From Phytophthora quininea (taxonomy: Eukaryota; Oomycota; Peronosporomycetes; Peronosporales; Peronosporaceae), in the NCBI GenBank assembly GCA_011947345.1, contig JAAVTG010000707.1, positions 1 through 44,364 on the forward strand: a DNA stretch of 44,364 nt. The letters are read 5' to 3'. How positions within the stretch are numbered: the first letter of the stretch is position 1; each line of letters opens with the position of its first letter. A program made the translations under genes and the position numbers. The notes under the pieces are model-generated. The model saw only the letters and a list, made by a program, of their open reading frames with translations. It was not told where the DNA came from and made no database searches. Positions 15,777 through 28,437 of this stretch are shown here, piece after piece.

Positions 15777-18630
15777 GAAGTGATAGAGACAGGCCTGTCA
15801 AGCAGTCAACGATCAGTAAGGGTAATTACGGCCGCTTACTCCCGTTTGGGATGAGAACTTGCGAGACTACGTTTTCGTATGTGGGGAAGAAGATGGTGAT
15901 AGTTGGCAGCGACAGAAACTGGTGCATCCGCCAATGAGCGTTCACACACGCCATTGCAGGCATCGTACGCCCGACGGATTCGAAACAGTGAAGAGATATG
16001 TTTCGACGCAAGGTGAACTTGCTGGCGGGACTCAACGAAGAACATAATGAAAGTACGTCCTTGAGTATGTGATTATGAGACAAATGGTGTGTAAGGTCGG
16101 AATATGCGTAGCAACTGAATGTGCGTATGTAGGTTTGAATGTTTGTGTAGTACGAGTGTATGCAGCGTATCATTGGAGGTTGGGAAGTCTGTTGTCGAGG
16201 GAGAATATGTGTAGAATAAGCTTGTTGTATCTTATATAGATGTGTGTATGGGAACGACAAAAGGTATGTAGACTAGTTAATGCAACGAGGATTAAGGACA
16301 GGTAGTGGAAACAGGTCATGGATGACTATGCGTGCGAGAGTGTTATTTGTTCTTGGGAATCGTATGAAGGTGAGTGAGTGTACGCTTGTGTAGAGTAGGA
16401 GTAGGTGTCGAATATGTGTGTGTGGAGTGGGAATGTATGCAGAGAATGCGTGTTATTGTGTATGGATGTGTTCGTGTTTGCGTGTTCGTAGTATATGGTT
16501 TGAGTCAAATGAACGTGTCAATAGTATGCTTTGGTGATAGGTAAATGAGAAAGATAGCGTGGGAGTGAAAGAAAAAAGAAAAAAAGAAAAGAATGATAAT
16601 AGTTGAGTATAATGAGATGGATTGGGATTAATAGAAAAGGTGATTTAAATGATTTGATAGAGTTAGTTGGTAATGTGGAAAAATGAGAAGAAGAAGAAGT
16701 ATGTGGAGAGTATGGATAGTATAGAATAGTGTAAGAGTGTATATACGTGTGAGTGTATGAGGTGTGTAAGAGTAGATATGTAGATATTGTATAGAGAAGA
16801 ATGAGTATGTGAAATAGGAGTGTTTAAAGAAGAAGTATGTAGAGAATAAATGGGTGTAGTGTAAAATATGAGTGTGTAAGATAAGAGTGTGTGAGAAGAA
16901 AAAAATGGAGTTGAGGAAGGAATAGAGAAAGTTTGAATAATAAAAATTGAAAAAAATGATGGATGGTTGTGTGTATAAGTGTATGAAGAGTATGGATGTT
17001 TGTGGTAAATAGAAGTGTATGTGGAGTGTGAGTGTGAGTATGAGTGAGTGTAAGTATGTGTGAGTGTAAATAGAGAGTAAGTGTAAAAGAGTGTGATTGT
17101 GAATAGAGTGTGATTGTTGTAGAGTATAAGTGTGTGTAAAGTATGAGTATGTGTAGAGTGTGAGTGTGTGTAAAGTATGAGTGTGTGATAGTGTGAGTGT
17201 GTGTAGAGTGTAAGTGTGTGTGGAGTGTGGGTGTGTGGAGTGTGAGTGTGTGTGGAGTGTGAGTGTTTTAGGGTTTGAGTGTGTGTAGAGTGTGAGTGTG
17301 TGTAAAGTATGAGTGTGTGATAGTGTGAGTGTGTGTAGAGTGTAAGTGTGTGTGTGTGGGTGTGTGGAGTGTGAGTGTGTGTGGAGTGTGAGTGTTTTAG
17401 GGTTTGAGTGTGTGTAGAGTGTAAGTGTGTGTGGAGTGTGGGTGTGTGAGTGTGTGTGTGTGAGTGTTTTAGGGTTTGAGTGTGTGTAGAGTGTGAGTGT
17501 GTGTAAAGTATGAGTGTGTGATAGTGTGAGTGTGTGTAGAGTGTAAGTGTGTGTGGAGTGTGGTGTGTGGAGTGTGAGTGTGTGTGGAGTGTGAGTGTTT
17601 TAGGGTTTGAGTGTGTGTAGAGTGTGAGTGTGTGTAAAGTATGAGTGTGTGATAGTGTGAGTGTGTGTAGAGTGTAAGTGTGTGTGGAGTGTGGGTGTGT
17701 GGAGTGTGAGTGTGTGTGTGTGAGTGTTTTAGGGTTTGAGTGTGTGTAGAGTGTAAGTGTGTGTGGAGTGTGGGTGTGTGGAGTGTGAGTGTGTGTGGAG
17801 TGTGAGTGTTTTAGGGTTTGAGTGTGTGTAGAGTGTGAGTGTGTGTAAAGTATGAGTGTGTGATAGTGTGAGTGTGTGTAGAGTGTAAGTGTGTGTGGAG
17901 TGTGGGTGTGTGGAGTGTGAGTGTGTGTGAGTGTGAGTGTTTTAGGGTTTGAGTGTGTAGAGTGTAAGTGTGTGTGGTGGGTGTGTGGAGTGTGAGTGTG
18001 TGTGGAGTGTGAGTGTTTTAGGGTTTGAGTGTGTGTAGAGTGTGAGTGTGTGTAAAGTATGAGTGTGTGATAGTGTGAGTGTGTGTAGAGTGTAAGTGTG
18101 TGTGGGTGTGTGGAGTGTGAGTGTGTGTGTGAGTGTTTTAGGGTTTGAGTGTGTGTAGAGTGTAAGTGTGTGTGGAGTGTGGGTGTGGAGGTGAGTGTGT
18201 GTGGAGTGAGTGTTTTAGGGTTTGAGTGTGTAGAGTGTGAGTGTGTGTAAAGTATGAGTGTGTGATAGTGTGAGTGTGTGTAGAGTGTAAGTGTGTGTGG
18301 AGTGTGGGTGTGTGTGAGTGTGTGTGGAGTGTGAGTGTTTTAGGGTTTGAGTGTGTGTAGAGTGTAAGTGTGTGTGGAGTGTGGGTGTGTGGAGTGTGTG
18401 TGGAGTGTGAGTGTTTTAGGGTTTGAGTGTGTGTAGAGTGTGAGTGTGTGTAAAGTATGAGTGTGTGATAGTGTGAGTGTGTGTAGAGTGTAAGTGTGTG
18501 TGGAGTGTGGGTGTGTGGGTGTGTGTGTGTGGAGTGTGAGTGTTTTAGGGTTTGAGTGTGTGTAGAGTGTAAGTGTGTGTGGAGTGTGGGTGTGTGGGTG
18601 AGTGTGTGTGGAGTGTGAGTGTTTTAGGGT
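15777..18630 (+). repeat. Subtelomeric unit 0, left end missing
   Basis: It starts within a unit at the LTR junction and so lacks the boundary block and most CCAAT subrepeats. It has the last subrepeat and the conserved segment ending near GAAGAACATAATGAAAG (16044), an AG-rich segment (about 16300-17030), and a 1.6 kb TG-rich tract. Small open frames here are also present as variants in all other units and show no gene-like conservation. Confidence 0.85.
17030..18630 (+). repeat. TG-rich telomere-like minisatellite
   Basis: The tract is made of GAGTGTGTGTAGAGTGT-type words. TTTTAGGGTTTGAG marks appear fourteen times (from about 17266 to 18622) at alternating spacings near 128 and 77 bp, a higher-order period of about 205 bp. 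The TTTTAGGGTTT core looks like a relic of the TTTAGGG telomere repeat. Confidence 0.85.
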
Positions 18631-21360
18631 TATATATATGGTCGGCGCTACATATGTATCGCACTAAAATGACGTCGCGTTATGGGCTCTATTTTGGGCT
18701 TGTGCTGCTGTTTATTCCTGTAGCGCGCTGCTTTTAGCGCCCAAATTAGTACTGCTCGATACACTATTTTCGGTTATCAGACGATACTGACGGTAATACT
18801 GAGCACAGCATAATGAAACGAAGTGTAGCTGGGTTTTTCAGTATGGCGAACACGATGGTGATACTCTGAGCGAGCAGAAACAGGCGCATCCGCCAATCAG
18901 CGATCCGCATCGATAACAACGGCTGTACTCCACCGATTGGGCTGAAAACTCAGAGAAATATGTTTTCATATACGGAGAACATGATGGTGATAGTCTGATG
19001 TGACAGAGACAGGTCCATCAGCCAATCAGCGATCAGTACCGATTGCTGCGGCTGTATACACCCGTTTGGGCTGAAAACTTGGGAGACTACGTTTTCATAT
19101 GTGGGGAAGAAGATGGTGATAGTCTGAAGTGACAGAGACAGGCCCATCAGCCAATCAACGATCAGCGGAGATAACTGCGGCTGTAAACACCCGTCTGGGC
19201 TGAAAACTTGTGGAAGTATGTTTTCATATACGGGGAACATGATGGTGATAGTCACATGTGACAGAGACAGGCCCATCACCCAATCAGCGATCGGGAAGGA
19301 TAGCTATGGCCGGAATTACCGGATTGGGATGAAAACGTGGGAGACTACGTTTTCGTATGTGGGGAAGAAGATGGTGATGGTTTGCAGCGACAGAAGCTGA
19401 TGTATTGGCCAATGAGCGTTCACATACGCCATTGCAGGCATCGTACGCCCGACTCAATCGAAACAGTGAAGAGATATGTTTCGACGCAAGGTAAACATGC
19501 TGGCGGGACTCAACGAAGAACATAATGAAAGTACGTCCTTGAGTCTGTGATTATGAGACAAATGGTGTGTAAGGTCGGAATATGTGTAGCAAATGAATGT
19601 GCGTATGTAGGTTTGAATGGTTGTATAGTACGAGTGTATGCAGCGTATCATTGGAGGTTGGGAAGTCTGTTGTCGAGGGAGAATATGTGTAGAATAAGCT
19701 TGTTGTATCTTATATAGATGTGTGTATGGGAACGACAAAAGGTATGTAGACTAGTTAATGCAACGAGGATCAATAAGAAGTAGTGGAAACAGGTCATGGA
19801 TGCCTATGCGAGAGTGGTATTTGTTATTGGGAATCGTATGAAGGTGAGTGAGTGTACGCTTGTGTAGAGTAGGAGTAGGTGTCGAATAGGAGTGTGTGGA
19901 GTGGGAATGTATGCCGAGAATGCGTGTTATTGTGTATGGATGTGTTCGTGTTTGCGTGTTCGTAGTGTATGGTTTGAGTAAAAGGAACGTGTCAATAGTA
20001 TGATTTGGTGATAGGTACATGAGAAAGATAGCGTGGGAGTGAAAGAAAAAAGAAAAGAATGATATTAGTTGATTATAATGAGATGGGTTGGGATTGATAG
20101 GAAAGGTGATTTGAATGATTTAAAAGAGTTGGTTGTTAATGTGAAAAATGAGAAGAAGAAGAAGTATGTGGAGGGTATGGATAGTATATAATGGTGTAAG
20201 AGTGTATATAGGTGTAAGTGTATGAGGTGTGTAAGAGTAGATATGTAGATATTGTATAGAGAAGAATGAGTATGTGAAATAGGAATGTTTAAAGAAGGAG
20301 TATGTAGAGAATGAATGGGTGTAGTGTAAAGTATGAGTGTGTAAGATAAGAGTGTGTGAGAAGAGAAAAATGGAGTTGAGGAAGGAATAGAGAAAGTTTG
20401 AGTAATAGAAAATTGAAGAAAAATGATGGATGTTTGTGTGTTTGTGTGTATAAATGTATGTAGAGTATGGATGTTTGTGGTAAATAGAAGTGTATGTGGA
20501 GTGTGAGTGTAAGTATGTGTGAGTGTAAGTATTTGTGAGTGTAAATAGAGAGTAAGTGTAAAAGAGTGTGAGAATGTGTATGTGAGAGGGTGAGTGTGTG
20601 TAGAGTGTGTGTGGAGTGTGTAGTGTGTATAGAGTGAGTGTGTGTGGAGTGTGAGTGTGTATAGAGTGTAAGTTTGTGTAGAGTGTGAGAATGTGTATGT
20701 GAGAGGGTGAGTGTGTGTGAGTGTGAGTGTAAAGTATGAGTGTGTGAGAGTTTGAGTGTGTGTAGAGTATTAGTGTGTGTAAAGTATGAGTGTGTGTAGA
20801 GTATAAGTGTGTGTAAAGTATGAGTGTGTGAGAGTGTGAGAATGTGTATGTGAAAGGGTAAGTGTGTGTGGAGTGAGTGTGTGTAGAGTATTAGTGTGTG
20901 TAAAGTATGAGTGTGTGAGAGTGTGAGTGTGTGTGGAGTGTGAGTGTATGTGAGAGGGTGAGTGTGTGTGAAGTGTGAGTGTGTGTAGAGTATTAGTGTG
21001 TGTGTGAAGTGTGTGTAGAGTATAAGTGTGTGTGGAGTATGAATATGTGAGAGTGTGAGAATGTGTATGTGAGAGGAGTGTGTGTATGAGTAGAGTGTGA
21101 GTGTGTGTAAAGAATGAGTATATGAGAGGTGAGGATGTGTATGTGTGGAGTGTGAGTGTGTATAGAGTGTGAGTGTTGTAGGGTTTGAGGATGTGTATGT
21201 GTGGAGTGTGAGTGTGTATAGAGTGTGAATGTGTGTGGAGATTGAGTGTGTGTGGAGTGTGAGTGTGTGTGAATTGTGAGTGTTGTAGGGTTTGAGTGTT
21301 GTAGAGTGTGAGTGTTGTAGGGTGTAGGGTGTTTAGGGTTTAGTATATGGGTAGTGTAAT
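18631..21360 (+). repeat. Subtelomeric unit 1
   Basis: It begins with TATATATATGGTCGGCGCTA directly after TTTTAGGGT. The boundary block (about 240 bp) is followed by CCAAT subrepeats, an AG-rich segment (about 19750-20500) and a TG-rich tract. It ends with telomere-like heptamers (TGTAGGG, TTTAGGG, about 21315-21345). Confidence 0.85.
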
Positions 21361-22523
21361 TTTTTTGCCAGTAACTTCGTGTCAAATTTTATATGGATTG
21401 ACGCGGAATTTCCTTGCGAATTGAATGGTAACACGCACACATGCCACATATGACGGTTTACGGTACTTTCTGTACAAAAACTATGCTTGCGCAAAAACAA
21501 GCCAGTCATGTCGCATATTTTATACCGGAATTATACTCTCCATACCAGGTTTGTATACAAGGATTTTGCTCGGGAGGGCTGAATAACGCTGGAAGTGGCG
21601 CAAACGGGCCATCCGGCCGATTTTGACTTGGCAAGAACTTGGCGATAATGATGCAAGTGCGAGAGTTTTGTAGCCAAGTTGGGAGGGCTGTAGCGACCGA
21701 ACTATGGCGAACGGCTCTATATATGGGCAACAAACCAATTGTTGAATGTATTGCAAACCGATTTGAACTTTCTTGGGTCACATCTATGTACTTTTGACAG
21801 ATATAGAAAGGCGCAAAGATAGGCTTCCGCAGCAAAATGCGAAACTTTGTCGTCATTTTCGGAAGTCAATATTTATATTGAGTAGATACCGTTTGTACAA
21901 TGATATAGCTGAATACATCCTCTTTCGAATGGTGTATAGAAAGTAGGACATAGACTGGTCACCTGCTTCGTTTTTGTACGATGAAAATGTCGTCTTGTTC
22001 GCAAATTCACGAAGCCAATATTTGCAGTAGAAACGTGAAAATTTTCAGACACGTAGTCGGTACATTGGCAGAGTTGGTAGTGAATGATGTGATAGACATA
22101 GACGAGACACTGTATTTTTTTAAAAGTATAACTTGTTGATGATTTGATCCAGTGTATTGGAATTCATCCACATTCAGATTACCGTAAACAATTTGGTAGA
22201 GTACAGTACACACTGTACAGTACTTTTGTGGAGTAAGGTACTTCATGGAAATGGCTACATTTTATTAAAAAATACTTTATTGTAAACCATGCAAAGCGCC
22301 CGTGTATTCGTCAGTTCCTTACCGCTAAAAACTCTCCCCAAAACTAAATACGGCTCCCTAACTACTGGTTGGCGCTGTCTTAGTCTGTCGCAATGATGCT
22401 CTCGCGCCAGACCCCTTGAACGTTTCTGCGACTGTCCGGACCAGTTCCTCTCGCTGGTCAGTTGACGGTCCCCATGTTCCCAGTAAGCTCTTGCACCTGT
22501 ATCGCGTTCTGGCATTTCTCCCT
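21361..22523. other. Unique 1.2 kb segment inside the array
   Basis: It lies between a telomere-like end and the next unit and resembles no other part of the window. Its left edge is a run of seven T. On the minus strand, 22515-22255 is open and begins with MPERDTGARAYWEHGD, but the region also reads in another frame and is followed by AATAAAG and T/A-rich sequence, so it may be the 3' end of a gene or transposon fragment. An inverted repeat built from GTACAGTAC lies near 22200-22225. The function is unknown. Confidence 0.5.
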
Positions 22524-25512
22524 ATATATATATGGTCGGCGCTACATATGTATCGCACTAAAATGACGTCGCGTTATGGGCTCTATTTTGGGATTTTGCT
22601 GCTTTTTATTCATGTAGCGCGCTGCTTTTTAGCGCCCAAGTTAGTACTACTCGATACACTATTTTCGGTTATCAGACGATACTGACGGTAATAGTGATCA
22701 CAGCATAATGAAACGAAGTGTAACTGGGTTATTCAGTATGGCGAACAGGATGGTGATACTCTGAGCGAGCAGAAACAGGCGCATCCGCCAATCAGCGATC
22801 CGCAACGATAACAACGGCTGTACTCCACCGATTGAGCTGAAAACTCGGAGAACTATGTTTTCATATACGGGAACATGATGGTGATAGTCTGATGTGACAG
22901 AGACAGGCCCATCAGCCAATCAGCGATCAGGAACGATTGCTGCGGCTGTACATACCGGTTTCGGCTGAAAACGTAGGGGACGACGTTTTCATATACGGGG
23001 AAGAAGATGGTGATAGTGTGAAAAGACAGAGACAGGCCCATCACCCAATCAGCGATCGGGAAGGATAGCTATGGCCGGAATTACCGGATTGGGATGAGAA
23101 CTTGGGAGACGACGTTTTCGTATGTGGAGAACACGATGTTGATTGTCTGAGATGACATAGACAGGCCCATCAGCCAATCAGCGAGGAGCAACGTTATCTA
23201 CGGTGGCACACACCTGCTTCGACTAAAACCTTGGAGAATCACGTTGTTGTATATGAGGAGCACGATGGTGACACTGCGAAGTGATAGAGACAGGCCTGTC
23301 AAGCAGTCAACGATCAGGAAGGTTAATTACGGCCGCTTACTCCCGTTTGGGATGAGAACTTGGGAGACTACGTTTGGGTATGTGGGGAAGAAGATGGTGA
23401 TAGTTGGCAGCGACAGAAACTGGTGCATCGGCCAATGAGCGTTCACAGACGCCATTGCAGGCATCGTACGCCCGACGGAATCGATACAGTGAAGAGATAT
23501 GTTTCGACGCAAGATGAACATGCTGGCGGGACTCAACGAAGAACATAATGAAAGTACGTCCTTGAGTCTGTGATTATGAGACAAATGGTGTGTAAGGTCG
23601 GAATATGCGTAGCAACTGAATATGCGTATGTAGGTTTGAATGTTTGTATAGTACGAGTGTATGCAGCGTATCATTGGAGGTTGGGAAGTCTGTTGTCGAG
23701 GGAGAATATGTGTCGAATAAGCGTGTTGTATCATATATACATGTGAGTATGGGAACGACAAAAAGGTATGTAGACTAGTTAATGAAACGAGGATTAAGGA
23801 CAGGTAGTGGAAACAGGTCATGGATGGCTATGCGTGCGAGAGTGGTATTTGTTATTGGGAATCGTATGAAGGTGAGTGAGTGTACGCTTGTGTAGAGTAG
23901 GAGTAGGTGTCGAATAGGAGTGTGTGAGTGGGAATGTATGCCGAGAATGCGTGTTATTGTGTATGGATGTGTTCGTGTTTGCGTGTTCGTAGTGTATGGT
24001 TTGAGTAAAAGGAACGTGTCAATAGTATGATTTGGTGATAGGTACATGAGAAAGATAGCGTGGGAGTGAAAGAAAAAAGAAAAGAATGATATTAGTTGAT
24101 TATAATGAGATGGGTTGGGATTGATAGGAAAGGTGATTTGAATGATTTAAAAGAGTTGGTTGTTAATGTGAAAAATGAGAAGAAGAAGAAGTATGTGGAG
24201 AGTATGGATAGTAGATAATGGTGTAAGAGTGTATATAGGTGTAAGTGTATGAGGTGTGTAAGAGTAGATATGCAGATATTGTATAGAGAAGAATGAGTAT
24301 GTGAAATAGGAATGTTGAAAAAGAGAGTATGTAGAGAATTAATGGGTGTAGTGTAAAGTGTGAGTGTGTAAGATAGGAGTGTGAGAAGTGAAAAAAATTG
24401 GAGTTGAGGAAGGAATAGAGAGAATTTGAGTAAAAGAAAATTGTAGAAAAAGATGGATGTTTGTGAGTTGTGTATGTATGAGTGTATGTGGAGTATGGAT
24501 GTTTGTGGTAAATAGAAGTGTATGTGGAGTGTGAGTGTAAGTATGTGTGAGTGTAAGTATGTGTGGGTGTAAATAGAGAGTAAGTGTAAAAAGTGTGATT
24601 GTGAATAGAGTGTAATTGTTGTAGAGTATAAGTGTGTGTAAAGTATGAGTATGTGAGAGTGTGAGGATGTGTATGTGTAGAGTGTGAGAATGTGTATGTG
24701 TAGAGTATAAGTGTGTGTAAAGTATGAGTATGTGAGAGTGTGAGAATGTGTATGTGTAGAGTGTGAGTGTATGTAGAGTGTGAGTGTGTGTAGAGTGTGA
24801 GTGTGTGTAGAGTGTGAGTGTGTGTAGAGTGGTGTGTATAGAGTGTGAGTGTGTGTAAAGTATGAGTGTGTGAGAGTGTGAGAATGTGTATGTGAGAGGG
24901 TGAGTGTGTGTAGAGTGTGAGTGTTGTAGAGTGTGAGTGTTGTAGAGTATTAGTGTGTGTAAAGTGAGTGTTGTAGAGTTTAAGTGTGTATAGAGTGTGA
25001 GTGTGTGTAAAGTATGAGTGTGTGAGAGTGTGAGAATGTGTATGTGAGAGGGTGAGTGTGTGTAGAGTGTGAGTGTTGTAGAGTGTGAGTGTTGTAGAGT
25101 GTGAGTGTGTGTAGAGTGTGAGAATGTGTATGTGAGAGGGAGTGTGTGTGGAGTGTGAGTGTGTGTAAAGTATGAGTGTGTGAGAGTGTGAGTGTGTGTA
25201 GAGTATTAGTGTGTAAAGTATGAGTGTGTGTAGAGTATTAGTGTGTGTAAAGTATGAGTGTGTGAGTGTGTGTGGAGTGTAAGTGTGTATAGAGTGTGAG
25301 TGTGTGTGGAGTGTGAGTGTGTGTAGAGTATAAGTGTGTGTAAAGTATGAGTATGTATAGAGTGTGTGTAGAGTGTAAGTGTGTGGAGTGTGAGTGTTGT
25401 AGAGTGTGAGTGTTGTAGAGTGTGAGTGTTGTAGAGTGAGGATATGTATGTGTAGAGTGTGATGTGTATGTGTAGAGTATAAGTTTGTGTAGAGTATAAG
25501 TTTGTGTAAAGT
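22524..25512 (+). repeat. Subtelomeric unit 2
   Basis: A complete unit with five CCAAT(C/G)AGCG subrepeat marks (22788, 22916, 23045, 23174, 23431) plus one variant (AGTCAACGATC near 23303), an AG-rich segment and a TG-rich tract (about 24540-25512). It is one subrepeat longer than the 1.26 kb units. Confidence 0.85.
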
Positions 25513-26974
25513 TATATATATGGTCGGCGCTACATATGTATCGCACTAAAATGACGTCGCGTTATGGGCTCTATTTTGGGCTTTTGCTGCTGTTTATTCC
25601 TGTAGCGCTGCTTTTTAGCGCCCAAGTTAGTACTACTCGATACACTATTTTCGGTTATCAGACGATACTGACGGTAATACTGATCACAGCAGAATGAAAC
25701 TAAGTGTAGCTGGGTTTTTCAGTATGGCGAACAGGATGGTGATACTCTGAGCGAGCAGAAACAGGCGCATCCGCCAATCAGCGATCCGCAACGATACCAA
25801 CGGCTGTACCCCACCGATTGGGCTGAAAACTTGGGAGACTACGTTTTCATATACGGGGAACATGAAGGTGATAGTCACATGTGACAGAGACAGGCCCATC
25901 ATCCAATCAGCGATCAAGAACGATTGCTGCGGCTGTACATACCCGTTTGGGCTGAAAACTTAGAGGACGACGCTTTCATATACGGGGAAGAAGATGGTGA
26001 TAGTGTGAAAAGACAGAGACAGGCCCATCACCCAATCAGCGATCGGGAAGGATAGCTATGGCCGGAATTACCGGATTGGGATGAAAACTTGGGAGACTAC
26101 GTTTTCGTATGTGGGGAAGAAGATGGTGATGGTTTGCAGCGACAGAAACTGGTGCATCCGCCAATGAGCGTTCACAAAAGCCATTGCAGGCATCGTACGC
26201 CCGACGGATTCGAAACAGTGAGTAGATATGTTTCGACGCAAGGTGAACATGCTGGCGGGACTCAACGAAGAACATAATGAAAGTACGTCCTTGAGTATGT
26301 GATTATGAGACAAATCGTGTGTAAGGTCGGAATATGTGTAGCAAATGAATGTGCGTATGTAGGTTTGAATGTTTGAATGTTTGTATAGTGCGAGTGTATG
26401 CAGAGTATCATTGGAGGTTGGGAAGTCTGTTGTCGAGGGAGAATATGTGTAGCATAAGCGTGTTGTATCATATATAGATGTGTGTATGGGAACGACAAAA
26501 AGGTATGTAGACTAGTTACTGAAACGAGGATCAATAATAAGTAGTCGAAACAGGTCATGGCTGACTATGCGTGCGAGAGTGGTATTTGTTCTTGGGAATC
26601 GTATGAAGGTGAGTGAGTGTACGCTTGTGTAGAGTACGAGTAGGTGTCGAGTAGGAGTGTGTAGAGTGGGAATGTATGCAGAGAATGCGTGTTATTGTGT
26701 ATGGATGTGTTGGTGTTTGCGTGTTCGTAGTAAATGGTTTGAGTAAATTGAAAGTGTAAATAGTATGATTTGGTGATAGGTACATGAGAAAGATAGAGTA
26801 GGAGTGAAAGAAAAAGAAAAGAATGATAATAGTTGATTATAATGAGATGGATTGGGATTGATAGGAAAGATGATTTGAATGATTTGATAGAGAGTTAGGT
26901 AGTAATGTGGAAAAATGAGAAGAAGAAGAAGTATGTGGAGAGTGTGGATAGTAGATAATAGTGTAAGAGTGTGT
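25513..26974 (+). repeat. Subtelomeric unit 3, right-truncated (1464 bp)
   Basis: It starts at the common boundary and ends inside the AG-rich segment (GTGTAAGAGTGTG) where the next TATATATA boundary begins. It lacks a TG tract. It is nearly identical to unit 4 over its whole length except for a patch near 26150-26235. Confidence 0.9.
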
Positions 26975-28437
26975 TATATATATATGGTCGGCGCTACATA
27001 TGTATCGCACTAAAATGACGTCGCGTTATGGGCTCTATTTTGGGCTTTTGCTGCTGTTTATTCCTGTAGCGCGCTGCTTTTTAGCGCCCAAGTTAGTACT
27101 ACTCGATACACTATTTTCGGTTATCAGACGATACTGACGGTAATACTGATCACAGCAGAATGAAACTAAGTGTAGCTGGGTTTTCAGTATGGCGAACAGG
27201 ATGGTGATACTCTGAGCGAGCAGAAACAGGCGCATCCGCCAATCAGCGATCCGCAACGATACCAACGGCTGTACCCCACCGATTGGGCTGAAAACTTGGG
27301 AGACTACGTTTTCATATACGGGGAACATGAAGGTGATAGTCACATGTGACAGAGACAGGCCCATCATCCAATCAGCGATCAAGAACGATTGCTGCGGCTG
27401 TACATACCCGTTTGGGCTGAAAACTTAGAGGACGACGCTTTCATATACGGGGAAGAAGATGGTGATAGTGTGAAAAGACAGAGACAGGCCCATCACCCAA
27501 TCAGCGATCGGGAAGGATAGCTATGGCCGGAATTACCGGATTGGGATGAAAACTTGGGAGACTACGTTTTCGTATGTGGGGAAGAAGATGGTGATGGTTT
27601 GCAGCGACAGAAGCTGATGTATCGGCCAATGAGCGTTCACACACGCCATTGCAGGCATCGTATGCCCGACTCAATCGAAACAGTGAAGAGATATGTTCCG
27701 ACGCAAGGTGAACATGCTGGCGGGACTCAACGAAGAACATAATGAAAGTACGTCCTTGAGTATGTGATTATGAGACAAATCGTGTGTAAGGTCGGAATAT
27801 GTGTAGCAAATGAATGTGCGTATGTAGGTTTGAATGTTTGAATGTTTGTATAGTGCGAGTGTATGCAGAGTATCATTGGAGGTTGGGAAGTCTGTTGTCG
27901 AGGGAGAATATGTGTAGCATAAGCGTGTTGTATCATATATAGATGTGTGTATGGGAACGACAAAAGGTATGTAGACTAGTTACTGAAACGAGGATCAATA
28001 ATAAGTAGTCGAAACAGGTCATGGCTGACTATGCGTGCGAGAGTGGTATTTGTTCTTGGGAATCGTATGAAGGTGAGTGAGTGTACGCTTGTGTAGAGTA
28101 CGAGTAGGTGTCGAGTAGGAGTGTGTAGAGTGGGAATGTATGCAGAGAATGCGTGTTATTGTGTATGGATGTGTTGGTGTTTGCGTGTTCGTAGTAAATG
28201 GTTTGAGTAAATTGAAAGTGTAAATAGTATGATTTGGTGATAGGTACATGAGAAAGATAGAGTAGGAGTGAAAGAAAAAGAAAAGAATGATAATAGTTGA
28301 TTATAATGAGATGGATTGGGATTGATAGGAAAGATGATTTGAATGATTTGATAGAGAGTTAGGTAGTAATGTGGAAAAATGAGAAGAAGAAGAAGTATGT
28401 GGAGAGTGTGGATAGTAGATAATAGTGTAAGAGTGTG
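26975..28437 (+). repeat. Subtelomeric unit 4, right-truncated (1464 bp)
   Basis: A tandem partner of unit 3 with the same truncation point. About 14 differences from unit 3 are crowded into 27610-27700, where it matches the unit 1 variant (GAAGCTGATGTAT). Confidence 0.9.

Noticed and set aside
17030..18630. Possible CRISPR-like array because of regularly spaced identical words
   Set aside because: There are no unique spacers. The intervals are made of the same TG-rich words, so it is a minisatellite in a eukaryotic subtelomere.
26089..26277. A 62-codon plus-strand frame (MGDYVFVCGEEDGD...) that recurs in almost every subtelomeric unit
   Set aside because: It recurs only because the DNA repeats. 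The opposite strand is equally open (MFFVESRQ...), and neither has gene-like features.
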